Of a DNA stretch of 64,000 nt, positions 54,798 through 62,409 are shown piece after piece; the stretch's first letter is position 1, and each line of letters opens with the position of its first letter. The notes under the pieces were generated by a model that was given only the letters and a program-made list of their open reading frames with translations, did no database searches and was not told the DNA's origin. The DNA comes from Paludibacteraceae bacterium (GTDB taxonomy: Bacteria; Bacteroidota; Bacteroidia; Bacteroidales; Paludibacteraceae), in the NCBI GenBank assembly GCA_016283095.1, contig JAEEMG010000002.1, forward strand, positions 1-64,000. The letters are read 5' to 3'. Both the position numbers and the translations under genes were made by a program.

Positions 54798-55766
54798 TCA
54801 GTTCTCTAACAAGGTGTTCACAACATCCTTTGGAATCTCCATAAATTCAGCAATTTCCGAAATACTTCGTCCTTTTTTCTGAAGTTTACGAGCCATAGAA
54901 GCAAGCTGTTTCTTCTGTTCCGCCAATTGTTCTTTCTGTTCCGCCAATTGTTCTTTCTGTTCCGCCAATTGTTCAGCCTGCATTCTTATTGTCAGATCCT
55001 TATTCTTCAATTCACCCAAGATTTCATCCTCCAGTTGCATTGTCCGTCGAATATCTGAATCACAGGCAGCACCTTTTAAAGTACGTATCACCTCCTGCAT
55101 CTCTTCGTCACCAGAATACCGATCTTCATCAATAGAAAGAAAATGTCTGTCACTTGTTTGCTTCGACTGGTTTATTACCTGTAGCAATTCTTCAGCACGG
55201 TTTCTGATATGGTCATTTGGCAAAAGCGGCACCTGTACTATTATACTGTCATGAGTCAATGATTCAGCAAATGGATCCAAGACATCGAGTTTTTTACCAT
55301 TATAATCACGATATTCTCGGCTAATATAGCAGACACACTCATTTATCACATCCAACTTGTGACCAAGGATATATACAGAAATCATCGGATCTGCAGCCTC
55401 CCTGACTGTATCGTATTTCACTGGATGCACCATGTTAGGATTACAATAGTGAGTGCCTGTGTATTGGCGGAAACGCAATATCTCACTCGGCAGATATACC
55501 TTCTGCAATTCTATCGTGATCACACTCTCCTTCACTTCCACTTTTCCATCTGGAAGCGTAATTTCCTCACTGACAGTGGCTCCAAAATCTATACGACAAA
55601 TTGAAAGATCATCCGAGACAGGAAGATTATATTCATTGTTCAACTGTACAACCTTGACCACATTCTTCTTCAACAAGGCTGACAATAAAATCTTAGCCAC
55701 TTTTTCATTGGCTATCATGTACTTGAATACCGAATCGTATATCGGATTTGCTATTAATGTTGACAT
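54798..55766 (-). CDS. Rpn-family PD-(D/E)XK nuclease (transposase-like)
   Basis: 322 residues from MSTLIANPIYDSVFKYMIAN; the frame is open eight codons more but would start upstream of the predicted transcription start. N-terminal nuclease fold with FKYMIANEKVAKILLSALLKKNV, ICRIDFGATV and ITIELQK (PD-(D/E)XK with E-x-Q-K). The middle region is helical. A near-perfect heptad repeat (LAEQKEQ three times) forms a coiled coil, and the end MEIPKDVVNTLLEN is the usual Rpn C-terminal helix. Rpn proteins promote RecA-independent recombination and are often variable between strains. Confidence 0.9.
   Translation of the reverse strand: MSTLIANPIYDSVFKYMIANEKVAKILLSALLKKNVVKVVQLNNEYNLPVSDDLSICRIDFGATVSEEITLPDGKVEVKESVITIELQKVYLPSEILRFRQYTGTHYCNPNMVHPVKYDTVREAADPMISVYILGHKLDVINECVCYISREYRDYNGKKLDVLDPFAESLTHDSIIVQVPLLPNDHIRNRAEELLQVINQSKQTSDRHFLSIDEDRYSGDEEMQEVIRTLKGAACDSDIRRTMQLEDEILGELKNKDLTIRMQAEQLAEQKEQLAEQKEQLAEQKKQLASMARKLQKKGRSISEIAEFMEIPKDVVNTLLEN
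54909..54971 (-). repeat. 21-bp tandem repeat inside the Rpn gene
   Basis: Three 21-bp units start at 54909, 54930 and 54951 (TTCTTTCTGTTCCGCCAATTG, first unit two changes), encoding the heptads of the coiled coil. Slippage here would change coiled-coil length by whole heptads. Confidence 0.9.
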
Positions 55767-55787
55767 AATCCTATTTTTTTGTTTTTG

Positions 55788-55818
55788 CAAAGATAATGTT
55801 TTTTCAATTATCTACAAA
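55788..55818 (-). promoter_or_regulatory. promoter of the Rpn-family gene
   Basis: Minus strand: TTTG (55818-55815), 19 nt, TATCTTTG (55795-55788), 22 bp before the ATG at 55766. It fixes the start. Confidence 0.8.
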
Positions 55819-55883
55819 TTCACGACGCATATCAAAAATTGTTTAAGTGGCAAAAAAATAAGGGTAGACTCAAGGCAAAAATA

Positions 55884-55908
55884 AGGGGTAGACGCGAGGT
55901 CTACCCCT
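55884..55908 (-). terminator. terminator of the right-hand operon
   Basis: AGGGGTAGAC (55884-55893) pairs with GTCTACCCCT (55899-55908), loop of 5; minus strand continues TTATTTTTG. 8 bp past the LD-carboxypeptidase stop. Confidence 0.75.
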
Positions 55909-55915
55909 ACGGATA

Positions 55916-56854
55916 TTATTTCTTTGTTTTGAATGTCAATGCATTGGCTGCGATTGTCGCCACAGAACCATTTATTATAGGAAGGTTTCTGTCGACATGA
56001 CCGAACGGGATATCAAACAGGATTGGGAAATCATAACCCTTGGTCACATTGAAGATCAGGTCTTCGATACTTCCAAACGAGCTGTCGATATCGGTGTCTG
56101 TGAACTTTCCTACCACCAAACCTTTGATGCGTCCGAACACTCCACTCATACGCAGGTTCTGCATCATTCGGTCGATCGAATACATTCTTTCGCCGATGTC
56201 TTCTATATATAGGATACCGCTTTGCTTTGTGATATCTAGTTCCGTACCACGAAGAGCGTAAATCAGACTCAAATTTCCACCAAACAATCGTCCTTTCACC
56301 TTATCCCTTGCCACACGGCTACGCTGATTATAAGAGAAATATGTCTGGCGACGGCGGACTCCCGTCAGAATATTCAATAATTCTTCCACTGATTCCGCAA
56401 CCTCAGGGTTTTCCGCATCTTTCTTATCTAATGTGGCATCATAACCTACAAATGCTTTCGCCATCTGTCCGTGAACAGAGCAGCATTTAGCCTTAGTCAG
56501 CAACGCTGCATGTAGAGCTGTGATGTCACTGAATCCCACAACAAACTTAGGGTTCTCTACAAACTTAGAGAAATCAAGGCGGTCAACAATACGAGTAAGA
56601 CCATATCCACCACGACCGCAGAGAATCACTCGCGTCTGAGGATCATCAAGTGCCGACTGCAAATCCGCTAGTCTTTCCTCATCTGTCGCCGAAAAACGAT
56701 GATGTTTACCTTTGGCATGCTCCGCGATCTTTACAGAGTAGCCCAACCGACGAATGGCAGCTGCCGCCTGCTCAATCACTTCGCCGTCTATAGCTCCACT
56801 TGGAGAAACAATAGTGACCAAATCACCTTGTTGCAGAAATTCTGGAAATATCAT
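55916..56854 (-). CDS. LD-carboxypeptidase (S66 family)
   Basis: 312 residues from MIFPEFLQQGD; the frame is open 62 codons further, but that part lies inside the DUF2062 gene and is not S66-like. Motifs: LVTIVSPSGAID, ILCGRGGYGLTRIVDRLDF, VVGFSDITALHAALL with the nucleophile Ser, LFGGNLSLIYALRGT, and the catalytic Glu/His regions IEDIGERMYSIDRM and IPFGHVDRN. Trims the terminal D-Ala of peptidoglycan tetrapeptides in recycling. Start overlaps the DUF2062 stop by 4 nt. Confidence 0.93.
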   Translation of the reverse strand: MIFPEFLQQGDLVTIVSPSGAIDGEVIEQAAAAIRRLGYSVKIAEHAKGKHHRFSATDEERLADLQSALDDPQTRVILCGRGGYGLTRIVDRLDFSKFVENPKFVVGFSDITALHAALLTKAKCCSVHGQMAKAFVGYDATLDKKDAENPEVAESVEELLNILTGVRRRQTYFSYNQRSRVARDKVKGRLFGGNLSLIYALRGTELDITKQSGILYIEDIGERMYSIDRMMQNLRMSGVFGRIKGLVVGKFTDTDIDSSFGSIEDLIFNVTKGYDFPILFDIPFGHVDRNLPIINGSVATIAANALTFKTKK

Positions 56855-57336
56855 TGTTGTTGTGTTTTTCTTCGGAGCAAATGTAATAATAAAAAACTGA
56901 TTATGTATGCAATAACAGCAGAAATTATTGCTAATATTATCGCTCCCACAAAATAACACTTTCCACTTGCAAGCATAATTTCCAATGAGATACCGTCCAT
57001 TGAAATCGACGGAACATCGTCGAATATCAGACTTCCACACAGATATGAACCATACAAAATCCCGACTATCATCGGAGGCAAGGATATGTTAGACGTTGCT
57101 AAAACCACCAGTCTGTTTAAACCAAAAAATTGAGCTATCGCGACACCAACCATCATCTGGAATCCCCATATCGGAAGTATTCCGACAAGCACACCGACAG
57201 CTATCGCAGCCGCCACTTTTTCATTGCTCTCATGCTTGATATCAAAATCCGACGTGAGGAATTTCTTCAGTCGCTGCTTCCACGTCAACTTCTGAGTCGT
57301 CTCCTGATTGCTATTCTGATCATTTTCCGCACACAT
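56851..57336 (-). CDS. DUF2062 membrane protein
   Basis: 161 residues. WKQRLKKFLTSDFDIKHESNEKVAAAIAVGVLVGILPIWGFQM is the DUF2062 opening; membrane segments at about 42-62, 75-95 and 128-158. DUF2062 is often fused to a family 2 glycosyltransferase in Bacteroidota; here the transferase is the separate upstream gene, overlapping by 17 nt. Function unknown, probably membrane partner of the transferase. Confidence 0.9.
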   Translation of the reverse strand: MCAENDQNSNQETTQKLTWKQRLKKFLTSDFDIKHESNEKVAAAIAVGVLVGILPIWGFQMMVGVAIAQFFGLNRLVVLATSNISLPPMIVGILYGSYLCGSLIFDDVPSISMDGISLEIMLASGKCYFVGAIILAIISAVIAYIISFLLLHLLRRKTQQQ

Positions 57337-58060
57337 ATCTAAACAGTTTTTTAGGCCAATAGTAGAACAATGCTCCCGTACATAGTACAGTGTTCATGAC
57401 AGATATTCTTGAGAAATCTGCGAATGGACGGAAATGTGTGACTCGCTCGCCGACAGGTGCATAATAGACTTTGATCGGGGCAGTCTGGATATCCACGTCA
57501 GCCCAACATAATCTCACAAGCATCTCCAACTCTGCTTCATAACGGCTCGAGAAAATATGTCTTTTCACAATCTCCTTCAACGGATAGACGCGGAATCCAC
57601 ATTGAGTGTCAGGAAGTTCCCTTCCCGTCTCCACCTTAAACCAGAAATTCGAGAATTTGTTTGCGAAGGTATTTTTCGACGGCATGTTCTCCTGCGTAGT
57701 GATATTTCTCACTCCACACACCAATGTCGGTTTCTCGTCCGACACTTTTGCTATCAAAACAGGGATATCATCAGCGAAGTGTTGTCCATCAGCGTCTAAA
57801 GCCACAGCATAATCATAGCCATCAGCATAAGCTTCCGCAAAACCTGTGGTCAGAGCCTTACCTTTGCCGCTATTCACAGACAAAGTGAGGATTTTTATTC
57901 CGTCTTCCTGACTGCTTAATTCCGACAAAACAGATTTTGTCTCTTCATCACTGCCATCATCCACAACATAGACTCTATCAACAAACTGTGTCACAGATTT
58001 TGCAACTTCACTGATTGTCTTGGAGTTGTTGTATATTGGGATTACAGCACAATATCGCAT
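57320..58060 (-). CDS. family 2 (DPM1-like) glycosyltransferase
   Basis: 246 residues. MRYCAVIPIYNNSKTISEVAKSV, VYVVDDGSDEET, NSGKGKALTTGFAEAYADGYDYAVALDADGQH (DxD), then QCGFRVYPLKEIVKR and RYEAELEMLVRLCWADVDIQTAPI. Dolichyl-phosphate-mannose-synthase-like: likely moves a sugar to a lipid carrier, or to the lipid product of the neighbouring genes. Aryl-polyene clusters usually include such a gene. 10 nt after the lipoprotein gene. Confidence 0.92.
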   Translation of the reverse strand: MRYCAVIPIYNNSKTISEVAKSVTQFVDRVYVVDDGSDEETKSVLSELSSQEDGIKILTLSVNSGKGKALTTGFAEAYADGYDYAVALDADGQHFADDIPVLIAKVSDEKPTLVCGVRNITTQENMPSKNTFANKFSNFWFKVETGRELPDTQCGFRVYPLKEIVKRHIFSSRYEAELEMLVRLCWADVDIQTAPIKVYYAPVGERVTHFRPFADFSRISVMNTVLCTGALFYYWPKKLFRYVCGK

Positions 58061-58070
58061 AGACTATATA

Positions 58071-58697
58071 TTACTGATATAGAGTGATTTCCAAACCTAA
58101 TCGAGGATGTGATATGAGGATTGCCTCATCTGAGTAAGAAAATTCAGCTCGTAATGGACCTCCAGAAAGACTGACATGATTAAGTCTTCTGGTATCATTG
58201 TCGATCACGTAGCGTGCCTTACCAGTGGCCGTACGAATTTTGTAGCCAAGCTTTGTTTTTGCCGGCTCTTTATATTTTTTCGCTTTGAATGTGGAATTTA
58301 CGTTGCGGGTAAACAACGTAACAAGATCTTTTTTCAGAATATGTTTGATTATAGGGCGGTCGAGCTGCTCCATACACGAATTGACATCAAAACCACGATC
58401 TTTGATAGTGAAGTCGAACAGTGTCATTCCCATGAACGCAGTGCATACGACGTGAATACTCTCGTTGTCCTCCATCGTCGCAACCATGAAGCCGTTCATA
58501 CTCAACTCCTTATAAGTCAGTGTCATATTATACATGACACTCTCTCCGCTTTGAGACAGAAGCGGATAAAGGTCATTACGGTTGTATACGCCTGATCCTG
58601 CTGTCTGCATAGCAGAAAAGTGTTTGTCCGAGCATCCGCTTAGAGAGAGGATGCACGCACAAACACATAAAAAATACTTTTGAACTCTTTTAATCAC
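58071..58697 (-). CDS. lipoprotein resembling DUF3261-type proteins of aryl-polyene clusters
   Basis: 208 residues. Lipobox at ILSLSGCSDKHF (Cys22). The mature part is a beta-rich domain: MYNMTLTYKELSMNGFMVATMEDNESIHVVCTAFMGMTLFDFTIKDRGFDVNSC, ending LRAEFSYSDEAILISHPRLGLEITLY. Length, lipobox and position after a LolA-like gene match the small lipoprotein of aryl-polyene clusters. The assignment is inference; the sequence itself is too diverged for me to be sure. 6 nt after the LolA-like gene. Confidence 0.65.
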   Translation of the reverse strand: MIKRVQKYFLCVCACILSLSGCSDKHFSAMQTAGSGVYNRNDLYPLLSQSGESVMYNMTLTYKELSMNGFMVATMEDNESIHVVCTAFMGMTLFDFTIKDRGFDVNSCMEQLDRPIIKHILKKDLVTLFTRNVNSTFKAKKYKEPAKTKLGYKIRTATGKARYVIDNDTRRLNHVSLSGGPLRAEFSYSDEAILISHPRLGLEITLYQ

Positions 58698-58703
58698 CGT
58701 ACT

Positions 58704-59366
58704 TTACTGTACTTTAAAAACCGAATCATCAATTGCGGTATTACGCTTCATGTTGGTGAATGTAAACTGCATGTAGTCACTTTCTTTGTTAGCTTTTGGT
58801 TTGTCCACCATCTTGAAGCTCACAATTGTGTAATCTGCCTTTGTCACTACAACCTCCATATGGTCTGCACGAGAACCTGCCTTTGGAGTGACATACACAA
58901 GATACTGAGAATCATTCTCATACAAATCAAGTTTGATGTCCTTAGAATTTGTAGGAAGCTGACCTGACAAACAATCTGACATCATCTTTTTCAAGTTTGC
59001 AATAACCGGATTTGAATTCGCATCCATCACTGTTGGACGTCCACCGCTCACCATCTTGATTTTTGAACCGTTAACAATGATCTGTGACGGCATAGGCTTC
59101 TTGTAATCCAAAGATAGCTTGTCATCCTTCTTGAAACAGAACTCTCCTGACGATACGATATCCTTTGTCATACCAGAAATATGCTTTGTCTGAACGAAAT
59201 CACTTCTCAATGTTGTCATCGACTTAGCAGTTGAAAGCATCTCGTTTCTGAATTTTTCCATAGAAGAAGAAGCCTTGAAACCAGCAGGAACCTCTGCAAA
59301 CACAGAGCCTACAGACATCATCATGGCAATAACGCCAACTGTGATATTTCTAAATAAATTCTTCAT
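58704..59366 (-). CDS. LolA-like outer-membrane lipoprotein carrier family protein
   Basis: 220 residues. Signal peptide (about 1-24, ending SVFAEV), then the LolA fold: MTTLRSDFVQTKHISGMTKDIVSSGEFCFKKDDKLSLDYKKPMPSQIIVNGSKIKMVSGG, typical of periplasmic LolA-like proteins. It would carry a hydrophobic molecule across the periplasm. Being next to a ketoacyl synthase pair, its cargo may be the polyketide/fatty lipid of this operon. 15 nt after the deacetylase gene. Confidence 0.9.
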   Translation of the reverse strand: MKNLFRNITVGVIAMMMSVGSVFAEVPAGFKASSSMEKFRNEMLSTAKSMTTLRSDFVQTKHISGMTKDIVSSGEFCFKKDDKLSLDYKKPMPSQIIVNGSKIKMVSGGRPTVMDANSNPVIANLKKMMSDCLSGQLPTNSKDIKLDLYENDSQYLVYVTPKAGSRADHMEVVVTKADYTIVSFKMVDKPKANKESDYMQFTFTNMKRNTAIDDSVFKVQ

Positions 59367-59381
59367 GTTTTTCTATTTAAT

Positions 59382-60098
59382 TTAAAATTGCCCTTTCTTT
59401 TTATTCCTCAGACGGTCCATCATCTCTTCCAACGGTACAACTCTATATCCGTTGGCGTAGAGCCAGTCTAAAATCGTCTCCAAAGCTTCCGGTGTGTGTG
59501 GCATCCTATCATGCAACAGCACCAAAGAACCTGGTTTGATTTTGGAAATCACTCGTCTGCTGACCTCTTCCGCGTTTTTTGCCGATGTATCAAATGGCCT
59601 TACATTCCATCCGATGACATCAAACTTGAATTTCTTCAATGCGATAGCCAGCATCGGGTTGGTGACTCCCAACGGAGGTCGGAAAAAACGGGGCTCATAT
59701 CCTGCATATTTTTTTATCTCTGCCTGACATTGCTCTATCTCTTTCCTCATCCTCGAGGGCAAAAGTAGGGAAAAATTATCGTTGTGATGAAAAGAATGAT
59801 TGCCTAATGTGTGGCCAAATGTTATAATTTGTTTAAAAACCGTACAATTTGGCTCAATTTTTCTTCCAATACAGAAAAATGTAGCCTTGACATCATACCT
59901 TTTCAATATTTCCAACACTTTTTCAGTAGTGCCCGATTCAGGACCATCATCAAACGTCAAAGATACTACTTTTTCATCACAATTCTTGATTCCACAAAAT
60001 GTTTTTACATAAATCCCCGACGATATGTCGGCAGCGGACCAAACCAAAAATGCAAGAATCAATATTATTATGACAACATAAATCATCACCGTCAGCAT
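59382..60098 (-). CDS. polysaccharide deacetylase family protein (NodB-type)
   Basis: 238 residues. Membrane anchor at about 5-24, then the NodB domain: VVSLTFDDGPESGTTEKVL (first Asp pair), TLGNHSFHHN (metal His), FFRPPLGVTN, IGWNVRPFDTS and VLLHDRM. Metal-dependent deacetylase, probably periplasmic-facing. Start overlaps the stop of the chain-length-factor-like gene by 7 nt. In this operon it may deacetylate a sugar headgroup or a wall polymer. Confidence 0.9.
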   Translation of the reverse strand: MLTVMIYVVIIILILAFLVWSAADISSGIYVKTFCGIKNCDEKVVSLTFDDGPESGTTEKVLEILKRYDVKATFFCIGRKIEPNCTVFKQIITFGHTLGNHSFHHNDNFSLLLPSRMRKEIEQCQAEIKKYAGYEPRFFRPPLGVTNPMLAIALKKFKFDVIGWNVRPFDTSAKNAEEVSRRVISKIKPGSLVLLHDRMPHTPEALETILDWLYANGYRVVPLEEMMDRLRNKKKGQF

Positions 60099-60940
60099 TT
60101 TTTCAATACAATCACGCTTATCTCATGTCCGTATCTGTGCTCTATGGCGACGTGAGTCTTCCCATCAAACATGCAGAATTCCAACATCCGTGCCGCCATT
60201 GCCACACCAAAAGCTGATGCTGTGGCATACTCACCACACCATCTCTTATAATCAAGTATCTCAACATCCGCTGTCGAGATATGCAACTCAGCCAACGCTG
60301 TCTGCACATCTACACCACATTTTGAATAGACTATCTCTGCCAACGCTCCCGTCTTTTCAGAAGAAAGAATCATGGCAGTCGAGCCTTCACCATATTCTCC
60401 AGAAGCCGACAGATTGAATTTTCTCAAAACTGATTCCGACAATTCCGTCTTCTCATCCGATGATACATATAATATATTATCAGCATCTCCTGAGAGTTTC
60501 ACCTGTGCGTATCTGAGAGCGTTTGCGACAGTGTCACCACGATTCACAAACGTGATATTTGGTATATGCGTAGATTTCAATTGTGCGATATTGCCAGCCA
60601 AAGTGTTGAACGTGCTCTGGATAAAGGCGGTCGGGTTACCAAGCGTCTCACCACTCGTATAAATAGTGTCGAGCATCTTTTCTGTGTCCGATATTGATCC
60701 GAGCGACGTTGCGGTGAGCATCATATCCACATCTGTGTCTACAAGACATTTCATCGCGACATACGTGCCCATCTTCAGCATTCTGTTCATTCGTCTGCGT
60801 AAATTGGCATTAACAATCACCTCCTTATAGTCTGGTTCTACAGCATTGAAGGAATTGGCGGCGAATGAATTCAGATTCAAATTTTCTCCTAAATCACCAA
60901 TTGGAGAGACAGTGGACACTTTTTTTATATAGCAACTCAT
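60092..60940 (-). CDS. ketoacyl-synthase-like protein without catalytic Cys (chain-length-factor-like)
   Basis: 282 residues, shorter than an active synthase. The sequence follows the N-terminal ketoacyl-synthase family of the PF13723 type: NANLRRRMNRMLKMGTYVAMKC and PTAFIQSTFNTLAGNIAQLKS, where the normal STACSSS Cys position holds QSTFNT. No Cys at the nucleophile position, so it should act as the non-catalytic partner of the upstream synthase (a KS-beta). The start overlaps its stop by 4 nt (ATGA). Confidence 0.85.
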   Translation of the reverse strand: MSCYIKKVSTVSPIGDLGENLNLNSFAANSFNAVEPDYKEVIVNANLRRRMNRMLKMGTYVAMKCLVDTDVDMMLTATSLGSISDTEKMLDTIYTSGETLGNPTAFIQSTFNTLAGNIAQLKSTHIPNITFVNRGDTVANALRYAQVKLSGDADNILYVSSDEKTELSESVLRKFNLSASGEYGEGSTAMILSSEKTGALAEIVYSKCGVDVQTALAELHISTADVEILDYKRWCGEYATASAFGVAMAARMLEFCMFDGKTHVAIEHRYGHEISVIVLKKC

Positions 60941-62121
60941 ACTCTCTTTATTATTATGGATGTCGCGCCTCCGCCAAATCCGAATGAATTAGTCATTATA
61001 TATTCAAGTTCAGCCTTCTCCATCTTGCAGACGGGAGTCAGCCTCTCCACTTTTTCAAAATTGCGAGTCGGAAGTATTGTCTGTTTTTTCAGCATTTCTG
61101 CCGACAATGCCAATTCCAACACTCCACACGCGCCAAGAGTGTGGCCCGTCCAGAATTTTGTGGAACTGAATGGAGGCACGTTTTCTCCGAAGACATTGAT
61201 CATCGCGATCGATTCCGACTCATCATTATTCGGAGTAGCAGTGCCATGAGCGTTGACGTAGCTGATTTTATCCGCGTCGACACATGCCTTCTTCAGGGCA
61301 GCTTTCATGGCAAGTGTAGGTCCGACCGCATCCGGGCTTGTGGCAGTCTGATGATAAGCGTCGGAAGCTGTCTCACAACTCAACATCTCACACAACGCAG
61401 GAATATTTCCATCCGCTGTCAGCATCACACTTGCCGCACCCTCACCAAGGTTCAATCCGTCTCTGTCGGCATCAAATGGTCGGCAGACATCCTTGCTCAA
61501 TATACCTAGTGAGTTGAATCCGTTTATTGTGAACTTGCACAATGGATCCACACCCATACAGATGGCGAAATCCACGTCGCCACATTTCAGCATATCCATT
61601 CCCACACCTACCGCCACAGCAGATGATGAGCAAGCCGTGCTGATAGTTGAGCTCCACACAACATCAGCCCCCTTGTTTTTAAGAATATCACATACATGTT
61701 TGGTGGAATCAGCCGGTTCATGACCTGCCACAAGAGCGATGTCAGCATCTCCATTAGCTGTATAGTCACGATAAAAGATCTCACTTTTATCCATACCGCC
61801 TGCAGTGGTGGCATTGACAACCACAACTTTCTTGCCAGAGACAGATGGAGCCGACTGCAACAAGTCAGCCACTGTAAGCATTGAAAGCAAAGCGGTTCGT
61901 GTATAAATACGTGAAGGCAGCACAACATTATAGTTGTCTGCCAACATACGTTCTATTTCTTCGTTACTGAATGGGATCTCACGCAAAGGTATCTCGTGTG
62001 CGGTATCTGTGTATTGCAGTTTCTTTGCCGAATAGTCAGCGTTTGCAATATCATCAAAACATTTGCCGACTCCTATCCCCGACACACTTACGATGCTACT
62101 CGCACAACAAAAGATCTTCAT
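60937..62121 (-). CDS. beta-ketoacyl-ACP synthase (FabF-like)
   Basis: 394 residues with an intact catalytic triad: Cys164 in TISTACSSSAVAV, His292 in VNAHGTATPNNDESE, His327 in WTGHTLGACG. Also PFDADRDGLNLGEGAA and MTNSFGFGGGATS. A type II decarboxylating condensing enzyme that, with the chain-length-factor-like neighbour and the ACP, would extend an acyl or polyene chain. 12 nt after the ACP gene. Confidence 0.93.
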   Translation of the reverse strand: MKIFCCASSIVSVSGIGVGKCFDDIANADYSAKKLQYTDTAHEIPLREIPFSNEEIERMLADNYNVVLPSRIYTRTALLSMLTVADLLQSAPSVSGKKVVVVNATTAGGMDKSEIFYRDYTANGDADIALVAGHEPADSTKHVCDILKNKGADVVWSSTISTACSSSAVAVGVGMDMLKCGDVDFAICMGVDPLCKFTINGFNSLGILSKDVCRPFDADRDGLNLGEGAASVMLTADGNIPALCEMLSCETASDAYHQTATSPDAVGPTLAMKAALKKACVDADKISYVNAHGTATPNNDESESIAMINVFGENVPPFSSTKFWTGHTLGACGVLELALSAEMLKKQTILPTRNFEKVERLTPVCKMEKAELEYIMTNSFGFGGGATSIIIKRV

Positions 62122-62133
62122 TTCCTGTTTCTA

Positions 62134-62388
62134 CTACTTATTGTCGGAAATGAACTGTGCGATAGTGCGAACACTTGTGAATGCCTCCTTTGCTTTCTTA
62201 GGATCAGTAATCTTGATTCCATACTTTTTCTCAATCAAAAGAATGATTTCAAGTGCATCAATAGAGTCAAGACCGATACCCTCGTCTCCGAAAAGAGGTT
62301 CATCAGTTCCTATCTCTTCAGGTTTAATATCCTCAAGCGACAATGCTTCACACAATTGCTCCTTCAAATTTGATATCAATGTTTCCAT
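62134..62388 (-). CDS. acyl carrier protein
   Basis: 84 residues, acidic helical bundle with the phosphopantetheine Ser42 in IGLDSIDALEII. The rest (MIRTIAQF-type C-terminus, here SVRTIAQFISDNK) fits the ACP fold. This is a dedicated ACP next to its synthase. 21 nt after the beta-helix protein gene with no terminator between, so it may be expressed with it. Confidence 0.93.
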   Translation of the reverse strand: METLISNLKEQLCEALSLEDIKPEEIGTDEPLFGDEGIGLDSIDALEIILLIEKKYGIKITDPKKAKEAFTSVRTIAQFISDNK

Positions 62389-62409
62389 CGTAGTCCTAAG
62401 TGGTTTTTA

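Noticed and set aside
55767-55790. N-terminal extension of the Rpn-family protein
   Set aside because: It overlaps the promoter -7 box, so the transcript would begin downstream of it.
56855-57040. extended N-terminus of the LD-carboxypeptidase
   Set aside because: It lies in the DUF2062 gene in another frame and lacks S66 features; the 4-nt ATGA overlap supports 56854.
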